The notes: a model not told the origin generated them from the sequence alone. Counted from the stretch's first letter, positions 45,700 to 55,082 are shown. The stretch: DNA of 64,000 nucleotides from G963667675 sp965197565 (GCA_965197565.1 CBDANK010000002.1:1-64000), one strand, 5' to 3'. Translations and numbers: made by a program.

Positions 45700-46329
45700 T
45701 CACACACCCAAGAAGTGCATGGCTGCTCCCGCTATCAAGGGGACGGAAAGATTGTCATCCGGCGGCACGGAGGCCAACTCCGCCACCCCGGCTATTGCCG
45801 CCCCGGCCCACAAACCCCAGTGATAATCGATTGCACCGCTGCCAGCCAGCACGGCTGCGACCGCCATCGACACCAAAACAAAAGCGGCCGTCCCGGCCGG
45901 AGACTTGCCCATCACTCTTGGGCCCGGCATCCGCCTTCCCAGCAACGCCGCCGCAGGGTCTCCCAGTGAGAGAAACAGGAGGGCGGGCACGGCTACTTGA
46001 GAGCCGAAAAAGAGGAACGAAAATAAACCGCCGACAATTAGAAAAGTGGCCCCGGTGAAGCGGTGGCCTTCGTCGTGTTTCAGCAGGGGCGTCAGCCAGC
46101 GGAGAAAGCGGCGGTTCAACCACGGCAACCGGAATCGGGCAAGGTCCAAGCCCAACCCCCCACCGGACAAGATAGCCAACGCCGCCACCATAGCTGTCTC
46201 GGCGGCAAAAATTCCGGCTATGGGAATGGTGGAGCCGGCGACGATGTGAAAAAGCCGACGCCAAGCGGGAGGCGTCGGCTGACTCGTCCTGCCCGTCCTA
46301 CCAAAGTAAGCTAATGCCGACCTAATCAT
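45700..46329 (-). CDS. Polyprenol/phytol-kinase-like membrane protein
   Basis: A 209-residue polytopic protein with about five hydrophobic segments. The N-terminal WRRLFHIVAGSTIPI, the motif LFLSLGDPAAALLGRR and KSPAGTAAFVL match the dolichol/phytol/diacylglycerol kinase (CTP-dependent, cytidylyltransferase-like) family, where the GDPxAxxxG segment binds nucleotide. It probably phosphorylates an isoprenoid or lipid alcohol. A strong terminator-like hairpin (46253-46280) lies inside its 5' coding region. Confidence 0.78.
   Translation of the reverse strand: MIRSALAYFGRTGRTSQPTPPAWRRLFHIVAGSTIPIAGIFAAETAMVAALAILSGGGLGLDLARFRLPWLNRRFLRWLTPLLKHDEGHRFTGATFLIVGGLFSFLFFGSQVAVPALLFLSLGDPAAALLGRRMPGPRVMGKSPAGTAAFVLVSMAVAAVLAGSGAIDYHWGLWAGAAIAGVAELASVPPDDNLSVPLIAGAAMHFLGV
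46253..46280 (-). terminator. Terminator-like hairpin inside the polyprenol-kinase 5' coding region
   Basis: On the minus strand AGCCGACGCC-TCCCGCTT-GGCGTCGGCT is a perfect 10-bp stem followed directly by TTTTTC, a textbook intrinsic-terminator shape. It encodes part of SQPTPPAWRRLF in the kinase-like gene. It may terminate transcription from the upstream lipoprotein gene or attenuate the kinase gene itself. Confidence 0.6.
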
Positions 46330-46412
46330 TCAGCAATCAGCGTCTAAATACAAACCACGGGATGGGTCATAAGCTGACCACTGACCGGAGACCGTTGGCC
46401 CGGCGCTTACTC

Positions 46413-47048
46413 CTAGAAAGGGATGGTAATGCTGTCTCCGGCGCGCCATCTCAATTCGCTGAATTCCGTGCCCTTCGGCGCTTCGAACACGATCCATCCG
46501 TCTACACTGTAGCCTTTGGGTATCCGGAATGAACCGGCGAGAAAGCCCTGTCCCGGCGGTGCTCCTCCTCCCGGCTCAAGTTCAATCAGCCTCACCGGGC
46601 TGTCTTTCCAACCCTGTGGGTCGGGGACCTCTTCCTGTTCACCGAAGATAGACGCTTGCTTTGCTATCGCATTACTCGCCCAGCCCCAACCGGTATCCGA
46701 CTGTACCCAGCCCTCACCATGTGCCTCGACATTCAGAGGCGAATACACTCCCCTGAAAAAATCCACTAATTGAGCGGCCTGTTCGTCCACGGTAACAATT
46801 GCTGTGACCGCAGTGTGGTTTCCCACGCGGACCCGCAACAGCACCAGTTCCGATCCTTCCTGTATTGGGGTCAACCGGAAGTGGCTGACCACTTTTCCTT
46901 GGAGCACATTCGAATAGCGCAGTTCGGGAAGCCGCTCCAGGTCGAGAACAGTAACGTCGAGGACGCTGCCGGCGCGGGCCATTGACCCATTGCGCGACTC
47001 ATCCGAGCATGAAGCCGCTAAAAGGATAATCAAGACAAGAGGGGCCAC
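46413..47048 (-). CDS. Putative lipoprotein, unknown function
   Basis: Starting at GTG 47048 the protein begins VAPLVLIILLAASCSDES, a short signal peptide with lipobox LAASC, so it is probably a surface lipoprotein of about 211 residues. The mature part has a DUF4352-like immunoglobulin-type look: LVLLRVRVGNHT, a middle region, and the C-terminal IPKGYSVDGWIVFEAPKGTEFSELRWRAGDSI, which is typical of such domains. The frame stays open to an ATG at 47144, but that N-terminus would not be a signal peptide. Confidence 0.65.
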   Translation of the reverse strand: MAPLVLIILLAASCSDESRNGSMARAGSVLDVTVLDLERLPELRYSNVLQGKVVSHFRLTPIQEGSELVLLRVRVGNHTAVTAIVTVDEQAAQLVDFFRGVYSPLNVEAHGEGWVQSDTGWGWASNAIAKQASIFGEQEEVPDPQGWKDSPVRLIELEPGGGAPPGQGFLAGSFRIPKGYSVDGWIVFEAPKGTEFSELRWRAGDSITIPF

Positions 47049-47190
47049 CGTCCCGGAAGGACGGGGACATCCCGACGCTTGTCGGCAAACGCTTGTCGGC
47101 AGCCCCGCATCAAGTGAACCACACCAATTGAGCCGCCAGAGCACCGCCGCACCACTTCATTCCAATACCGGGGCTGGGCAGCAACAACTA

Positions 47191-47537
47191 CTAGGAGGCA
47201 GTGGTGGTTAAGGTGGGCAACCGGCGCAACTGTTCCACCAGTCCCACCAACTCTTCCAGCAAGTAGTCGATTTCTTCCGTCGTATTGCCCTTGCCCAAGG
47301 TAATCCGCAAGCTGCCCCGGGCCAACTCGGCCGACTGACCCAACGCCAACAACACGTGAGACGGCTCCAAGGAGCCGGAGCTGCAAGCGCTTCCACTGGA
47401 CGCCGCTATCCCGGCCATATCCAGTCCCAGTAAGATCGGCTCACCCTCGACGCCATTGAAGGAAAAATTAACGTTGTTAGGCAGGCGGCAGGTGGGATGG
47501 CCGTTCAGTATACATTTGGGGACCCTTTTCAAAACAT
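47191..47537 (-). pseudogene. Duplicated 3' end of the cysteine desulfurase gene
   Basis: A 347-bp direct repeat of 47538-47884, apparently base-for-base identical, lying immediately downstream of the gene's true stop. It would encode the last 115 residues of the desulfurase, including the active-site cysteine loop, but has no start. The unit length is not a multiple of three, and the upstream gene stops before it. Confidence 0.85.
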
Positions 47538-48731
47538 CTAGGAGGCAGTGGTGGTTAAGGTGGGCAACCGGCGCAACTGTTCCACCAGTCCCACCAACTC
47601 TTCCAGCAAGTAGTCGATTTCTTCCGTCGTATTGCCCTTGCCCAAGGTAATCCGCAAGCTGCCCCGGGCCAACTCGGCCGACTGACCCAACGCCAACAAC
47701 ACGTGAGACGGCTCCAAGGAGCCGGAGCTGCAAGCGCTTCCACTGGACGCCGCTATCCCGGCCATATCCAGTCCCAGTAAGATCGGCTCACCCTCGACGC
47801 CATTGAAGGAAAAATTAACGTTGTTAGGCAGGCGGCAGGTGGGATGGCCGTTCAGTATACATTTGGGGACCCTTTTCAAAACATCCTGAATGATGCGGTC
47901 CCGCAATGCGGCACAGTGAGCGCCGGTTTCTTCCCTCTGAGACTCCGCCAGTTCCAACGCCACCGATAGCCCCACAATTCCGGGGATATTCTCAGTCCCC
48001 GCCCGTCTTTCCCGCTCCTGCCCGCCACCCAAAATCAGGGGCAGGAACGGGGTGCCCCGCCTCACGTACAACACTCCGGTGCCCTTGGGACCGTAAAATT
48101 TGTGGCCGGACAAGCTCAACATGTCAACACAAAGCCGCCCCACGTTCAAGTCCAAGAACCCGGCGGCCTGCACAGCATCGGTGTGCATGACAATGGTGCG
48201 CTCCAGCTCCGCGGCCTTGTTCCGTACCACTTTTCCTATTTCTGGGATAGGGTTAATGGTCCCGATCTCATTGTTAGCGTACATGATAGATACCAGGGTC
48301 GTCCGCTCGGTAATAGCCTGGTAGACCGCATCCGGGTGGACCATGCCGTAGCCATCCACCGGCAGGTAGGTTACTTCAAACCCCAGGCCCTCAAGGTGCT
48401 GGCAAGTGTGCAGTACCGCGTGGTGCTCCGCGCTGCTGGTGATTATATGATTGCCCGTCTCCTGCAAAGCTGTGGCCACCCCGTAGATGGCGGCGTTGTC
48501 AGACTCGCTGCCGCCTCCGGTGAACACCACTTCACGGGCGCGGCAACCGAGAACCTTGGCCACCCGTTCCCGTGATTCATCCAGAGCGTACCGGGCTTCC
48601 TGGCCCACCGTGTGAATACTGGAAGGGTTTCCGTATAGCTGGCTGAAGTAGGGAATCATGGCCTCCAACACCTGGGGGTCCATCGAGGTGGTCCCGGCGT
48701 GGTCGAGGTACACGGTCCTGTGTATAGACAT
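47538..48731 (-). CDS. Cysteine desulfurase (IscS/NifS family)
   Basis: A 397-residue PLP-dependent class V aminotransferase-fold enzyme. The start YLDHAGTTSMDPQVLEAM is typical; the PLP lysine is in SLSGHKFYGPKG, and the catalytic cysteine in SSGSACSSGSLEPSHVL. It transfers sulfur from cysteine for Fe-S cluster or tRNA thiolation pathways. No iscU or mnmA gene is adjacent. The 3' end is duplicated in tandem just downstream. Confidence 0.93.
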   Translation of the reverse strand: MSIHRTVYLDHAGTTSMDPQVLEAMIPYFSQLYGNPSSIHTVGQEARYALDESRERVAKVLGCRAREVVFTGGGSESDNAAIYGVATALQETGNHIITSSAEHHAVLHTCQHLEGLGFEVTYLPVDGYGMVHPDAVYQAITERTTLVSIMYANNEIGTINPIPEIGKVVRNKAAELERTIVMHTDAVQAAGFLDLNVGRLCVDMLSLSGHKFYGPKGTGVLYVRRGTPFLPLILGGGQERERRAGTENIPGIVGLSVALELAESQREETGAHCAALRDRIIQDVLKRVPKCILNGHPTCRLPNNVNFSFNGVEGEPILLGLDMAGIAASSGSACSSGSLEPSHVLLALGQSAELARGSLRITLGKGNTTEEIDYLLEELVGLVEQLRRLPTLTTTAS

Positions 48732-48802
48732 AGCTAATGCCTCGTTCGACGTGGATTTATTGTAGCACAGCTTGATTGAAGGGAAACGTAGGCCGGGCCG
48801 GG

Positions 48803-49561
48803 TCAGGCGTCACATCCTGAAGGCATTTGGCTTGCCGCAGTGTTGGGCCATTTGGAAAGCTCCTGACGGTAGCTGGCGGTGGCCACGGAGAAGAGAAACG
48901 CACCTACGATGGCGATCCATACACCGTCCAAAATGCTCCCGAAAACCCCCATCGCAACTCCCGTCAGCACTGTTAACCCACCGATAGCTTGTCCGGCCCG
49001 GGTGGCGACATAAGTGCCCCGCCGGCGGTTGCCGGTGAGTCCCCAGACTATTGCTCGGAGTACCCGCCCTCCATCCAGAGGGTAGCCTGGGAGAATGTTG
49101 AAGACGCCCAAAGTAAGGTTGCCCCAAGCAAGCAGGAACAAGACCACTCCAAGGCCGGAGTCGGATGCGCCCAGCAAGTACCAGACCCCTCCAAAAACCC
49201 CCGCCAGCAACAAACTGGTCACGGGGCCAACGATAGCCACTGAAGCCTCAGTCAGAGGACGGTTGGGCTCGCGGCTCAAACGGGAAACGCCGCCGAATAT
49301 GAATAGGGTAATGCCTTGGACCGGGATGCCTTTACTCCGGGCAAGGATACTGTGACTGAGCTCGTGAATAAGCACCGACATGAAAAACAGCACTACCATG
49401 ACTATGGCCACTAGCCATCTTTGGGCCGCCGGCCAGTTGAGGTTGGCTTCACTGAATTCTTGGGCCAAGACAAAGGTCAACAACAGGAACACCACCAACC
49501 AACTGGCATTGATCTCTACGGGAATTCCCAAGATCCTGCCCAGGCGTAGGGATGCTCCCAT
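48803..49561 (-). CDS. Site-2 protease family M50 intramembrane metalloprotease
   Basis: A 252-residue polytopic protein. The zinc motif HELSH (in VLIHELSHSILA) is in a hydrophobic segment near residue 65, and the third ligand is in NILPGYPLDGGRVLRAI near residue 155, the standard S2P arrangement. No CBS domains are present, so it is the short form. It would cleave a membrane-bound substrate, often an anti-sigma factor; none is next to it. Confidence 0.92.
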   Translation of the reverse strand: MGASLRLGRILGIPVEINASWLVVFLLLTFVLAQEFSEANLNWPAAQRWLVAIVMVVLFFMSVLIHELSHSILARSKGIPVQGITLFIFGGVSRLSREPNRPLTEASVAIVGPVTSLLLAGVFGGVWYLLGASDSGLGVVLFLLAWGNLTLGVFNILPGYPLDGGRVLRAIVWGLTGNRRRGTYVATRAGQAIGGLTVLTGVAMGVFGSILDGVWIAIVGAFLFSVATASYRQELSKWPNTAASQMPSGCDA

Positions 49562-49625
49562 AGATTCTCCTTTTAGGACCCCGTCAAAGCCTTTCCAAGT
49601 CGGTAAGAGAGAAAAGACCGATTTG

Positions 49626-49648
49626 TCCCCTTTGCTTGTTCAAAGGGG
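49626..49648. repeat. Hairpin related to the CCCCCTTT/AAAGGGGG repeat
   Basis: GTCCCCTTTGCTTGTTCAAA then GGGGA in the 248-bp gap between the M50 protease and AdoMet decarboxylase genes. The arms CCCCTTT/AAAGGGG recall the repeats at 36909 and 37150. No gene is seen in this gap. Confidence 0.4.
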
Positions 49649-49809
49649 AGTTAGAGCGCGGGTGAATTCACATCCGTTCGTTTCCGGTTGCAACCGGTCC
49701 AGTGCGATAGAATTGCCCAGTCCGCAGTCTGGGCGGCCAGTGAAAGCCCGTGGGCGCAGGCGATCGGTTTAGACTGGCTTATCCGTGGCGTAGGAGCAGG
49801 CCCATGGAC

Positions 49810-50247
49810 TCAGACGCAGTGTTGACCCGGACCGCCGGCGGTTAGGACGGCCCGTTGCTGTGTGGTTTGGACCTGGCCTTGGCTTTCGTCCAACCATTCC
49901 AGCCCTCGGTTTAGAAGCCATGTCTTTGATTCTTGCAACTCGAACAGGCTTTTGGCATCGGCCAAGACACGATGGTGATCGAAGGGCCGGCAAGAAAAAA
50001 TATCTATGTTGACGTAGTCCCGGTGAGGAAAAGTATGCACGCTGATATGGCTTTCCGCAATTATCACGAACCCGGACACCCCGGAGTCCTCGGGCTTGGG
50101 GGCATTGTACTCCAAAACCCTGGGCTCACTGATGCGGCTCATACCCAGCGTGTCCGGGCAGTCCATCAAGAAATCATGGACCCGCTGCACATCCCACATC
50201 TTCGTTTTATCCCCGCGGTATCCATCGATTACCAGGTGCATCTTCAC
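49810..50247 (-). CDS. speH: S-adenosylmethionine decarboxylase proenzyme
   Basis: A 145-residue class 1B AdoMet decarboxylase. The self-cleavage site is in AESHISVHTFP, where the Ser becomes the pyruvoyl cofactor, and the acid/base cysteine is in IDIFSCRPFD. It makes decarboxylated AdoMet for spermidine-type polyamines. No spermidine synthase gene is visible in the window. The C-terminus is slightly longer than the usual 115-135 residues. Confidence 0.9.
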   Translation of the reverse strand: MKMHLVIDGYRGDKTKMWDVQRVHDFLMDCPDTLGMSRISEPRVLEYNAPKPEDSGVSGFVIIAESHISVHTFPHRDYVNIDIFSCRPFDHHRVLADAKSLFELQESKTWLLNRGLEWLDESQGQVQTTQQRAVLTAGGPGQHCV

Positions 50248-50403
50248 TCCTGGGGCACACCAGTCCCGAGTATCAACTAACCGGATCGCCTACGCCTTGG
50301 CAAAACCAGCACTTTAGAATATCATCACTTCCAAGCCAAAGCAATTTTCAACCTGAATCGGATCGTAGCGAAACTTGGGATGGGCGGGGAATTGGACTCG
50401 ACT

Positions 50404-51339
50404 ATGATCCAGGCCAACGGCCTGACCCACTACTACGGCCCCTACCCGGCGATCCAAGACGTCAGCTTCCGCGTCAAAAAGGGTGAGATACTGGGCCTCC
50501 TCGGGCCCAATGGCGCCGGCAAAACGACCACGATGCGGATAATCACCGGGTTTTTGCCACCGACCAGGGGAACGGTCACTCTTGCCGGTTACGATGTGGT
50601 AGAGAAGTCCCTGGAAGCGCGCCGCCGGACCGGCTACCTGCCGGAAACCGTTCCCCTGTACACGGAAATGAAGGTCACCGGCTATCTCAAGTACATGGGG
50701 ACCCTTCGCGGCATGCCGTCCAAGGCCATCAAGAGGCGGATAGACGAGGTGGTGAGCATCTGCCGGCTGGGGGATTATCGCAATACCGTCATCGGGAAAT
50801 TGTCCAAAGGGTTCCGTCAACGTGTCGGGATTGCTCAAGCCATCATCCACGAGCCGGAAGTCCTGATATTGGACGAGCCCACCATCGGCATCGACCCTAT
50901 CCAGGTAGTGGAGACTCGACGGCTCATCGAGGACCTGGGCAAATCCCGGACAGTGGTGCTTAGCAGCCATATCCTACCCGAAGTAAGCATGGTCTGCCAA
51001 CGAGTATTGATCATGCACCAAGGGAAGATAGTAGCCGAGGACACCCCAAAAAACCTGGCCGCAGGTTTACAGGGAGTTGACCGGCTTGAGATCGAGGTGG
51101 ACGGACTGGTAGACCAGGTGCTGTCGACACTGGGCCAAGTCGACGGCGTCAAATCCGTTACCCACCACTCAATAGGTGAAAAGCAGCTATACGTCATTCA
51201 GGCCCGATGCGGTCAAGAGCTGCGAGACTCCGTCTCCCGAGCGGTTATCAGCAACGGCTTTAGCCTGCTGAGCATGCAATTGACCAGTATGAGCCTGGAA
51301 GAGATCTTCTTGAGTTTGACTACTCACGAGGAACTCTAA
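50404..51339 (+). CDS. ABC transporter ATP-binding protein (GldA-like)
   Basis: A 311-residue ATPase with Walker A GPNGAGKTT, signature LSKGFRQRVG (a variant of LSxGxxQR), Walker B VLILDEPTIGIDP and the switch histidine in SSHIL. A C-terminal extension of about 90 residues is typical of ABC-2 exporters of the Gld/CcmA type. The alternative ATG at 50380 would add eight residues. The permease, GldG-like and DUF4340 genes follow on the same strand with 2, 75 and 9 bp gaps. Confidence 0.9.
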   Translation: MIQANGLTHYYGPYPAIQDVSFRVKKGEILGLLGPNGAGKTTTMRIITGFLPPTRGTVTLAGYDVVEKSLEARRRTGYLPETVPLYTEMKVTGYLKYMGTLRGMPSKAIKRRIDEVVSICRLGDYRNTVIGKLSKGFRQRVGIAQAIIHEPEVLILDEPTIGIDPIQVVETRRLIEDLGKSRTVVLSSHILPEVSMVCQRVLIMHQGKIVAEDTPKNLAAGLQGVDRLEIEVDGLVDQVLSTLGQVDGVKSVTHHSIGEKQLYVIQARCGQELRDSVSRAVISNGFSLLSMQLTSMSLEEIFLSLTTHEEL

Positions 51340-51341
51340 CC

Positions 51342-52055
51342 ATGCGCACCGCCCAGGCAGTGGCTTGGAAAGAGATTCAGGTCTATTTCTGCAGCCCCAC
51401 AGCCTATATTGTCGGCATGATGTTCCTGGCTATTTCAGGCTTCTTTTTCGCCCGGCGTCTGAACGACGCATTCCCCGAAGCCACCCTCAGCAGCTTCTAT
51501 GACGGCGCCATCATAATCATGGTCCTCCTAGCGCCGGTCCTCACCATGCGCCTGATGGCCGAAGAGCGGAAACTGGGCACCATCGAGCTTTTGCTCACCT
51601 CGCCGGTCAGGGATTGGGAGGTGGTTGTTGGCAAATACCTGGCCAGCCTGACATTTCTGTTGGCTACCATAGGAATGACTCTTTACTACACCGTACTCCT
51701 TTTCGTTTATGCCAGCCCGGACCCTGGACCCATTTACTCAGGCTACTTGGGGCTGGCCCTATACGGAGGGGCCGCCCTGTCAGTGGGGCTGTTTTGCTCA
51801 ACCCTAACCAGCAACCAAATTGTGGCTGCCGTAGTGTCTATGGGCGTCTTGCTGCTGCTGTTTTTCGCCGACCTGGCTTCAGAGAACATCGGCGGCACTG
51901 CGTCCACCGTCATCGGCGAGCTGAGCATCAAGAGCCACTTCGATGACTTTGCCAAGGGTGTAATAGATACCAAGCACATCGTTTACTATCTCAGTGTCAT
52001 CGGCTTCTTCCTTTTCATGAGCATCCGGGCCTTGGAGTCTCGAAGGTGGCGGTGA
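51342..52055 (+). CDS. ABC-2 transporter permease (GldF-like)
   Basis: A 237-residue integral membrane protein with six hydrophobic segments. It starts MRTAQAVAWKEIQVYFCSPTAYI and has EERKLGTIELLLTSPVRDWEVVVGKYLAS, the conserved ABC-2 cytoplasmic element. It is the membrane half of the exporter whose ATPase gene ends 2 bp upstream. Confidence 0.9.
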   Translation: MRTAQAVAWKEIQVYFCSPTAYIVGMMFLAISGFFFARRLNDAFPEATLSSFYDGAIIIMVLLAPVLTMRLMAEERKLGTIELLLTSPVRDWEVVVGKYLASLTFLLATIGMTLYYTVLLFVYASPDPGPIYSGYLGLALYGGAALSVGLFCSTLTSNQIVAAVVSMGVLLLLFFADLASENIGGTASTVIGELSIKSHFDDFAKGVIDTKHIVYYLSVIGFFLFMSIRALESRRWR

Positions 52056-52130
52056 CATGACAAGCCGCTCTATCGAAGACCCCCGAAGACCCCGGCAATG
52101 GGCAGCGGCGGAGGAGGGAGGGGTGGACTG

Positions 52131-54023
52131 ATGGGTAGCCAGCCCCCGGAACGTTCCAGCGATACACCCCGGCAACCTCCTCAAGGTGGCGATAACCAAC
52201 AGGAGACAACAGCTCTTTCCCGGACGCTTTTCGGCCTTCTGGAGCCGTCGCTGGACGTTATTGGTTCCTTCGGCGCTCCCATACTATTTGCCGGGATTGT
52301 CGGGCTGGTTGCAGGCATTATCGTCGTCGCTTTCGTCGGCTCCATGTACTGGTACGGCATCGCCGACATCATCATCGGCGGCGGGCTGGTTCTGACGGTC
52401 GCTCTGATTCGTCTAAGCTCAATGCTGGCTGCATTTTTCAGCCGGGCCGGCCGCTACTCCGTCAACGCCGCCGTCATGGCTGCCGCCTTTACCGGCATTG
52501 TGGTGGTAATCAACTTCGTCTCCTTCGAAAACAATAACCGGAGCGACCTTACCGCCACCAACCAGTCAAGCTTGCACGCCAACACCAAGCAGTTGCTCCA
52601 GAACTTGGACAAGCCGGTGAGGGCCACGGCCTTTTACTCAGAGAACGCGGATAGCAACCTCAACCAGGCCGCTCGAGACCGGTTGGAACGGCGGTCTAAC
52701 GTGGAGGAGACATTCCGCGAGTTCGCAGTGACTAGGTCCAGCAGGTTCGATTACCGCTTCGTCGACTATAACCTGGAACCGGAGATAGTTCGGGACTACT
52801 TCGGCTCGACCCCGACGCCCTTTATTAACGAGTCCATCGTGGTGGAGAACATAAACTCAGGTACAATCGATGTGGTCCAACCTTCGGACCGGGATTACAG
52901 TGAGCTGGAGCAGGACCTTTATACCAGTATTCTGGTGGTGACGGGCCAGGAACAAAAGACAGTATATTTCTTGGCCGGTCATGGTGAACGCGCCATTCAG
53001 AGTTCAACCGTCGATGGCTATTCCAAAGTCCGGGAAAGCCTGGAAGCCGACAACTACGATGTACGCACCCTATGGTGGGACTCTTTGGATGAAACAGTAT
53101 CAGTGCCCGATACTCCAGCCGAAAGCTGCGCCGACGATGACGCCGCCTGCCAGCCCGGCGCCGCTCTTCTGATAATCGCCGGACCCGCCAAGGAGCTTCC
53201 AAAAGCCCATGCCGCTGCACTGGACCGGTTCCTGAGTGGGGTAAAACCGGACGAAACCGGCGCCATGATTGACCGCCCCGAGGCCGGCCGTCTTATCTTC
53301 CTTGCCGAGCCGGACACTCCGGAGTCTTTCCTGGACTTCATGGCCTCCTGGGGCGTGCTGCTTGGCCGGGGGTACATCCGTGATGAAACCAGGTCGGTCC
53401 CGGACTTGCCCCATGCTTTGCAACTTTCAGCGTTGCCCGATGAATTAACACAGGCTATCGGCCCCGCTGGCCTGGAGTCGTTGCTAGAGATAACCGCTCC
53501 CAAAGGCCGCTTCTTGGGTGAGACCCGGTTGACCGGCGCGGCGCCGATTAAAATAACCAACGACGCCAACCGGGTTTCCATACCTTTGGCGCTCACTTCT
53601 AATGAGAGCTATTTGATTGATGACCTTGGAAGGACCGAGCCCCGGAAACGTGCCGGAGACCAATCGGACCCCCAGGGGCCTTTCCAAACCGTTGTATATG
53701 TCCGGGCACTGGCGCCACTGGGAGCGCCTACGCCCTCCGGAAGGCCGGATAGCAACCGGATTGCCAGCATGGTGGTTTTTGGCGACTCAGACTTCATCGC
53801 CAACTTTAACTTCGACTTGGGAAGCGGCTCCGACTTTTTCCTCAATTCTGCCAATTATCTGATGGAAGATTATTCCCTCGTTTCCATCCGCCCCAAGGCT
53901 TACACCTTTCGGGAGTTTAACCTGGACCGTAACGAGCGGCGGTTCGTGCGCTGGACTTCGATCCTTCTAATCCCCGGGTTTCTGGGCCTGGCGGCGGCCT
54001 TCACTTGGTGGGTGCGCCGCTAG
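52131..54023 (+). CDS. GldG-like ABC-type auxiliary protein
   Basis: A 630-residue protein. A proline/glutamine-rich N-terminus (about 1-30) is followed by three hydrophobic segments (about 45-120), an extracytoplasmic domain and a C-terminal membrane segment (SILLIPGFLGLAAAFTWWVRR). The soluble part has the ABC_transp_aux pattern: GQEQKTVYFLAGHGERAI, DNYDVRTL, LLIIAGPAKELP and MVVFGDSDFI. GldG works with the GldF permease. An ATG at 52098 is in frame, but 52131 has a GGAGGAGGGAGG region upstream. Function in an organism that may not glide is unknown. Confidence 0.82.
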   Translation: MGSQPPERSSDTPRQPPQGGDNQQETTALSRTLFGLLEPSLDVIGSFGAPILFAGIVGLVAGIIVVAFVGSMYWYGIADIIIGGGLVLTVALIRLSSMLAAFFSRAGRYSVNAAVMAAAFTGIVVVINFVSFENNNRSDLTATNQSSLHANTKQLLQNLDKPVRATAFYSENADSNLNQAARDRLERRSNVEETFREFAVTRSSRFDYRFVDYNLEPEIVRDYFGSTPTPFINESIVVENINSGTIDVVQPSDRDYSELEQDLYTSILVVTGQEQKTVYFLAGHGERAIQSSTVDGYSKVRESLEADNYDVRTLWWDSLDETVSVPDTPAESCADDDAACQPGAALLIIAGPAKELPKAHAAALDRFLSGVKPDETGAMIDRPEAGRLIFLAEPDTPESFLDFMASWGVLLGRGYIRDETRSVPDLPHALQLSALPDELTQAIGPAGLESLLEITAPKGRFLGETRLTGAAPIKITNDANRVSIPLALTSNESYLIDDLGRTEPRKRAGDQSDPQGPFQTVVYVRALAPLGAPTPSGRPDSNRIASMVVFGDSDFIANFNFDLGSGSDFFLNSANYLMEDYSLVSIRPKAYTFREFNLDRNERRFVRWTSILLIPGFLGLAAAFTWWVRR

Positions 54024-54032
54024 CAACACAGA

Positions 54033-55004
54033 ATGAACCTTCGACTCACGATTCTATTGGTGATGGTCCTAGTGGTCCTCGGCGGCGTAATCCTGGCGAT
54101 TAGGTTCACCGGGTCGGATGAAACTATAAACAACAGACCGTGGCTATACCGGATTGACGAAAACGCTATCGTTCATATCTCGGTGAGCTATCGAGGCGAC
54201 ACGGTTAGCTACCAACGGAAGGCCGGCAGCCCCCGGTGGTGCGTGCTGGGGGAGGCCGACATTCCTGTTTTCCATCGTAAGTGGGCCGAGATTCCCTTGC
54301 TATTAAGCGGCCCCAAGGTCACCGGGGCGCTGGCCGACACTATATCCAACCCGTCGGCTTTTGGGCTGGCGCCGCCCGTGACCAGGGTGACCGTTGCTGA
54401 TGGCAGCGGCAACACTATTGAGTTTCACTTGGGGGACGCCACCCCGGACACCCACCAGCAGTATGTCAGATTGGTGGGAGACACCACGTTATTTACTGTT
54501 CCGGCCTCCCTGGCCGAAGTGGTCAACAGCTTGGTAACAACACCTCCATACTTGCAGCTTTACCAAATAGCAGATGGAACCCTTGAATACATCGAGGTCA
54601 GTTCCAACAACCAAACCAATATTTATTTGAAACACCAAGACACCGGACAATGGTATATTCAGGAGGAAACCTTGGTTCCGGTCTTCCAGGAAAAATGGAG
54701 CGGCACTCCCGAGTTTATGAGCGGTCCCAGAGTAGACCAAGTGGTGGCGGAGCGTTTCGATGACCCCGGCAAGTACGGCTTGGACGCGCCGCAAACCAAG
54801 GTGCGGCTGTCCGTTCTGACCGGCGAGATTACCGAGTTTCAACTGGGGAGTCTCACTGATGATGGAAAGTATCGGTACACTTGGATGGCGGGTGAACCCA
54901 GGTTATTTGCTATGCCTGAGCACTGGGCTCAACGCATCACTGACCTGGCAGTCGAGCCGCCTTACCCGCCCCTTCCTTCAGACGAATCTGAGGGGCCGGG
55001 ATGA
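54033..55004 (+). CDS. DUF4340-domain membrane-anchored protein, internally duplicated
   Basis: A 323-residue protein with an N-terminal membrane anchor (LTILLVMVLVVLGGVILAI). Two DUF4340-type repeats follow, each with a WYI/WCV-VP-F-KW pattern, an SGPxV segment and a YGL/FGL-APP/DAPQ turn (about residues 45-150 and 175-290). DUF4340 proteins commonly follow GldG-like genes and are presumed extracytoplasmic partners of the exporter. It is the last gene of the four-gene cluster. Confidence 0.85.
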   Translation: MNLRLTILLVMVLVVLGGVILAIRFTGSDETINNRPWLYRIDENAIVHISVSYRGDTVSYQRKAGSPRWCVLGEADIPVFHRKWAEIPLLLSGPKVTGALADTISNPSAFGLAPPVTRVTVADGSGNTIEFHLGDATPDTHQQYVRLVGDTTLFTVPASLAEVVNSLVTTPPYLQLYQIADGTLEYIEVSSNNQTNIYLKHQDTGQWYIQEETLVPVFQEKWSGTPEFMSGPRVDQVVAERFDDPGKYGLDAPQTKVRLSVLTGEITEFQLGSLTDDGKYRYTWMAGEPRLFAMPEHWAQRITDLAVEPPYPPLPSDESEGPG

Positions 55005-55082
55005 CGGCGTGTTCCGGCTGAGTCATTCCACCCTGTTCCTAGACCGATGCTCTGTCCGGTACTCTGCATAGAGGAGTCCCTC

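Noticed and set aside
14608..50247. A polyamine operon linking agmatinase, amine oxidase and AdoMet decarboxylase
   Set aside because: The genes are on different strands and up to 35 kb apart, so only a loose thematic link can be claimed.
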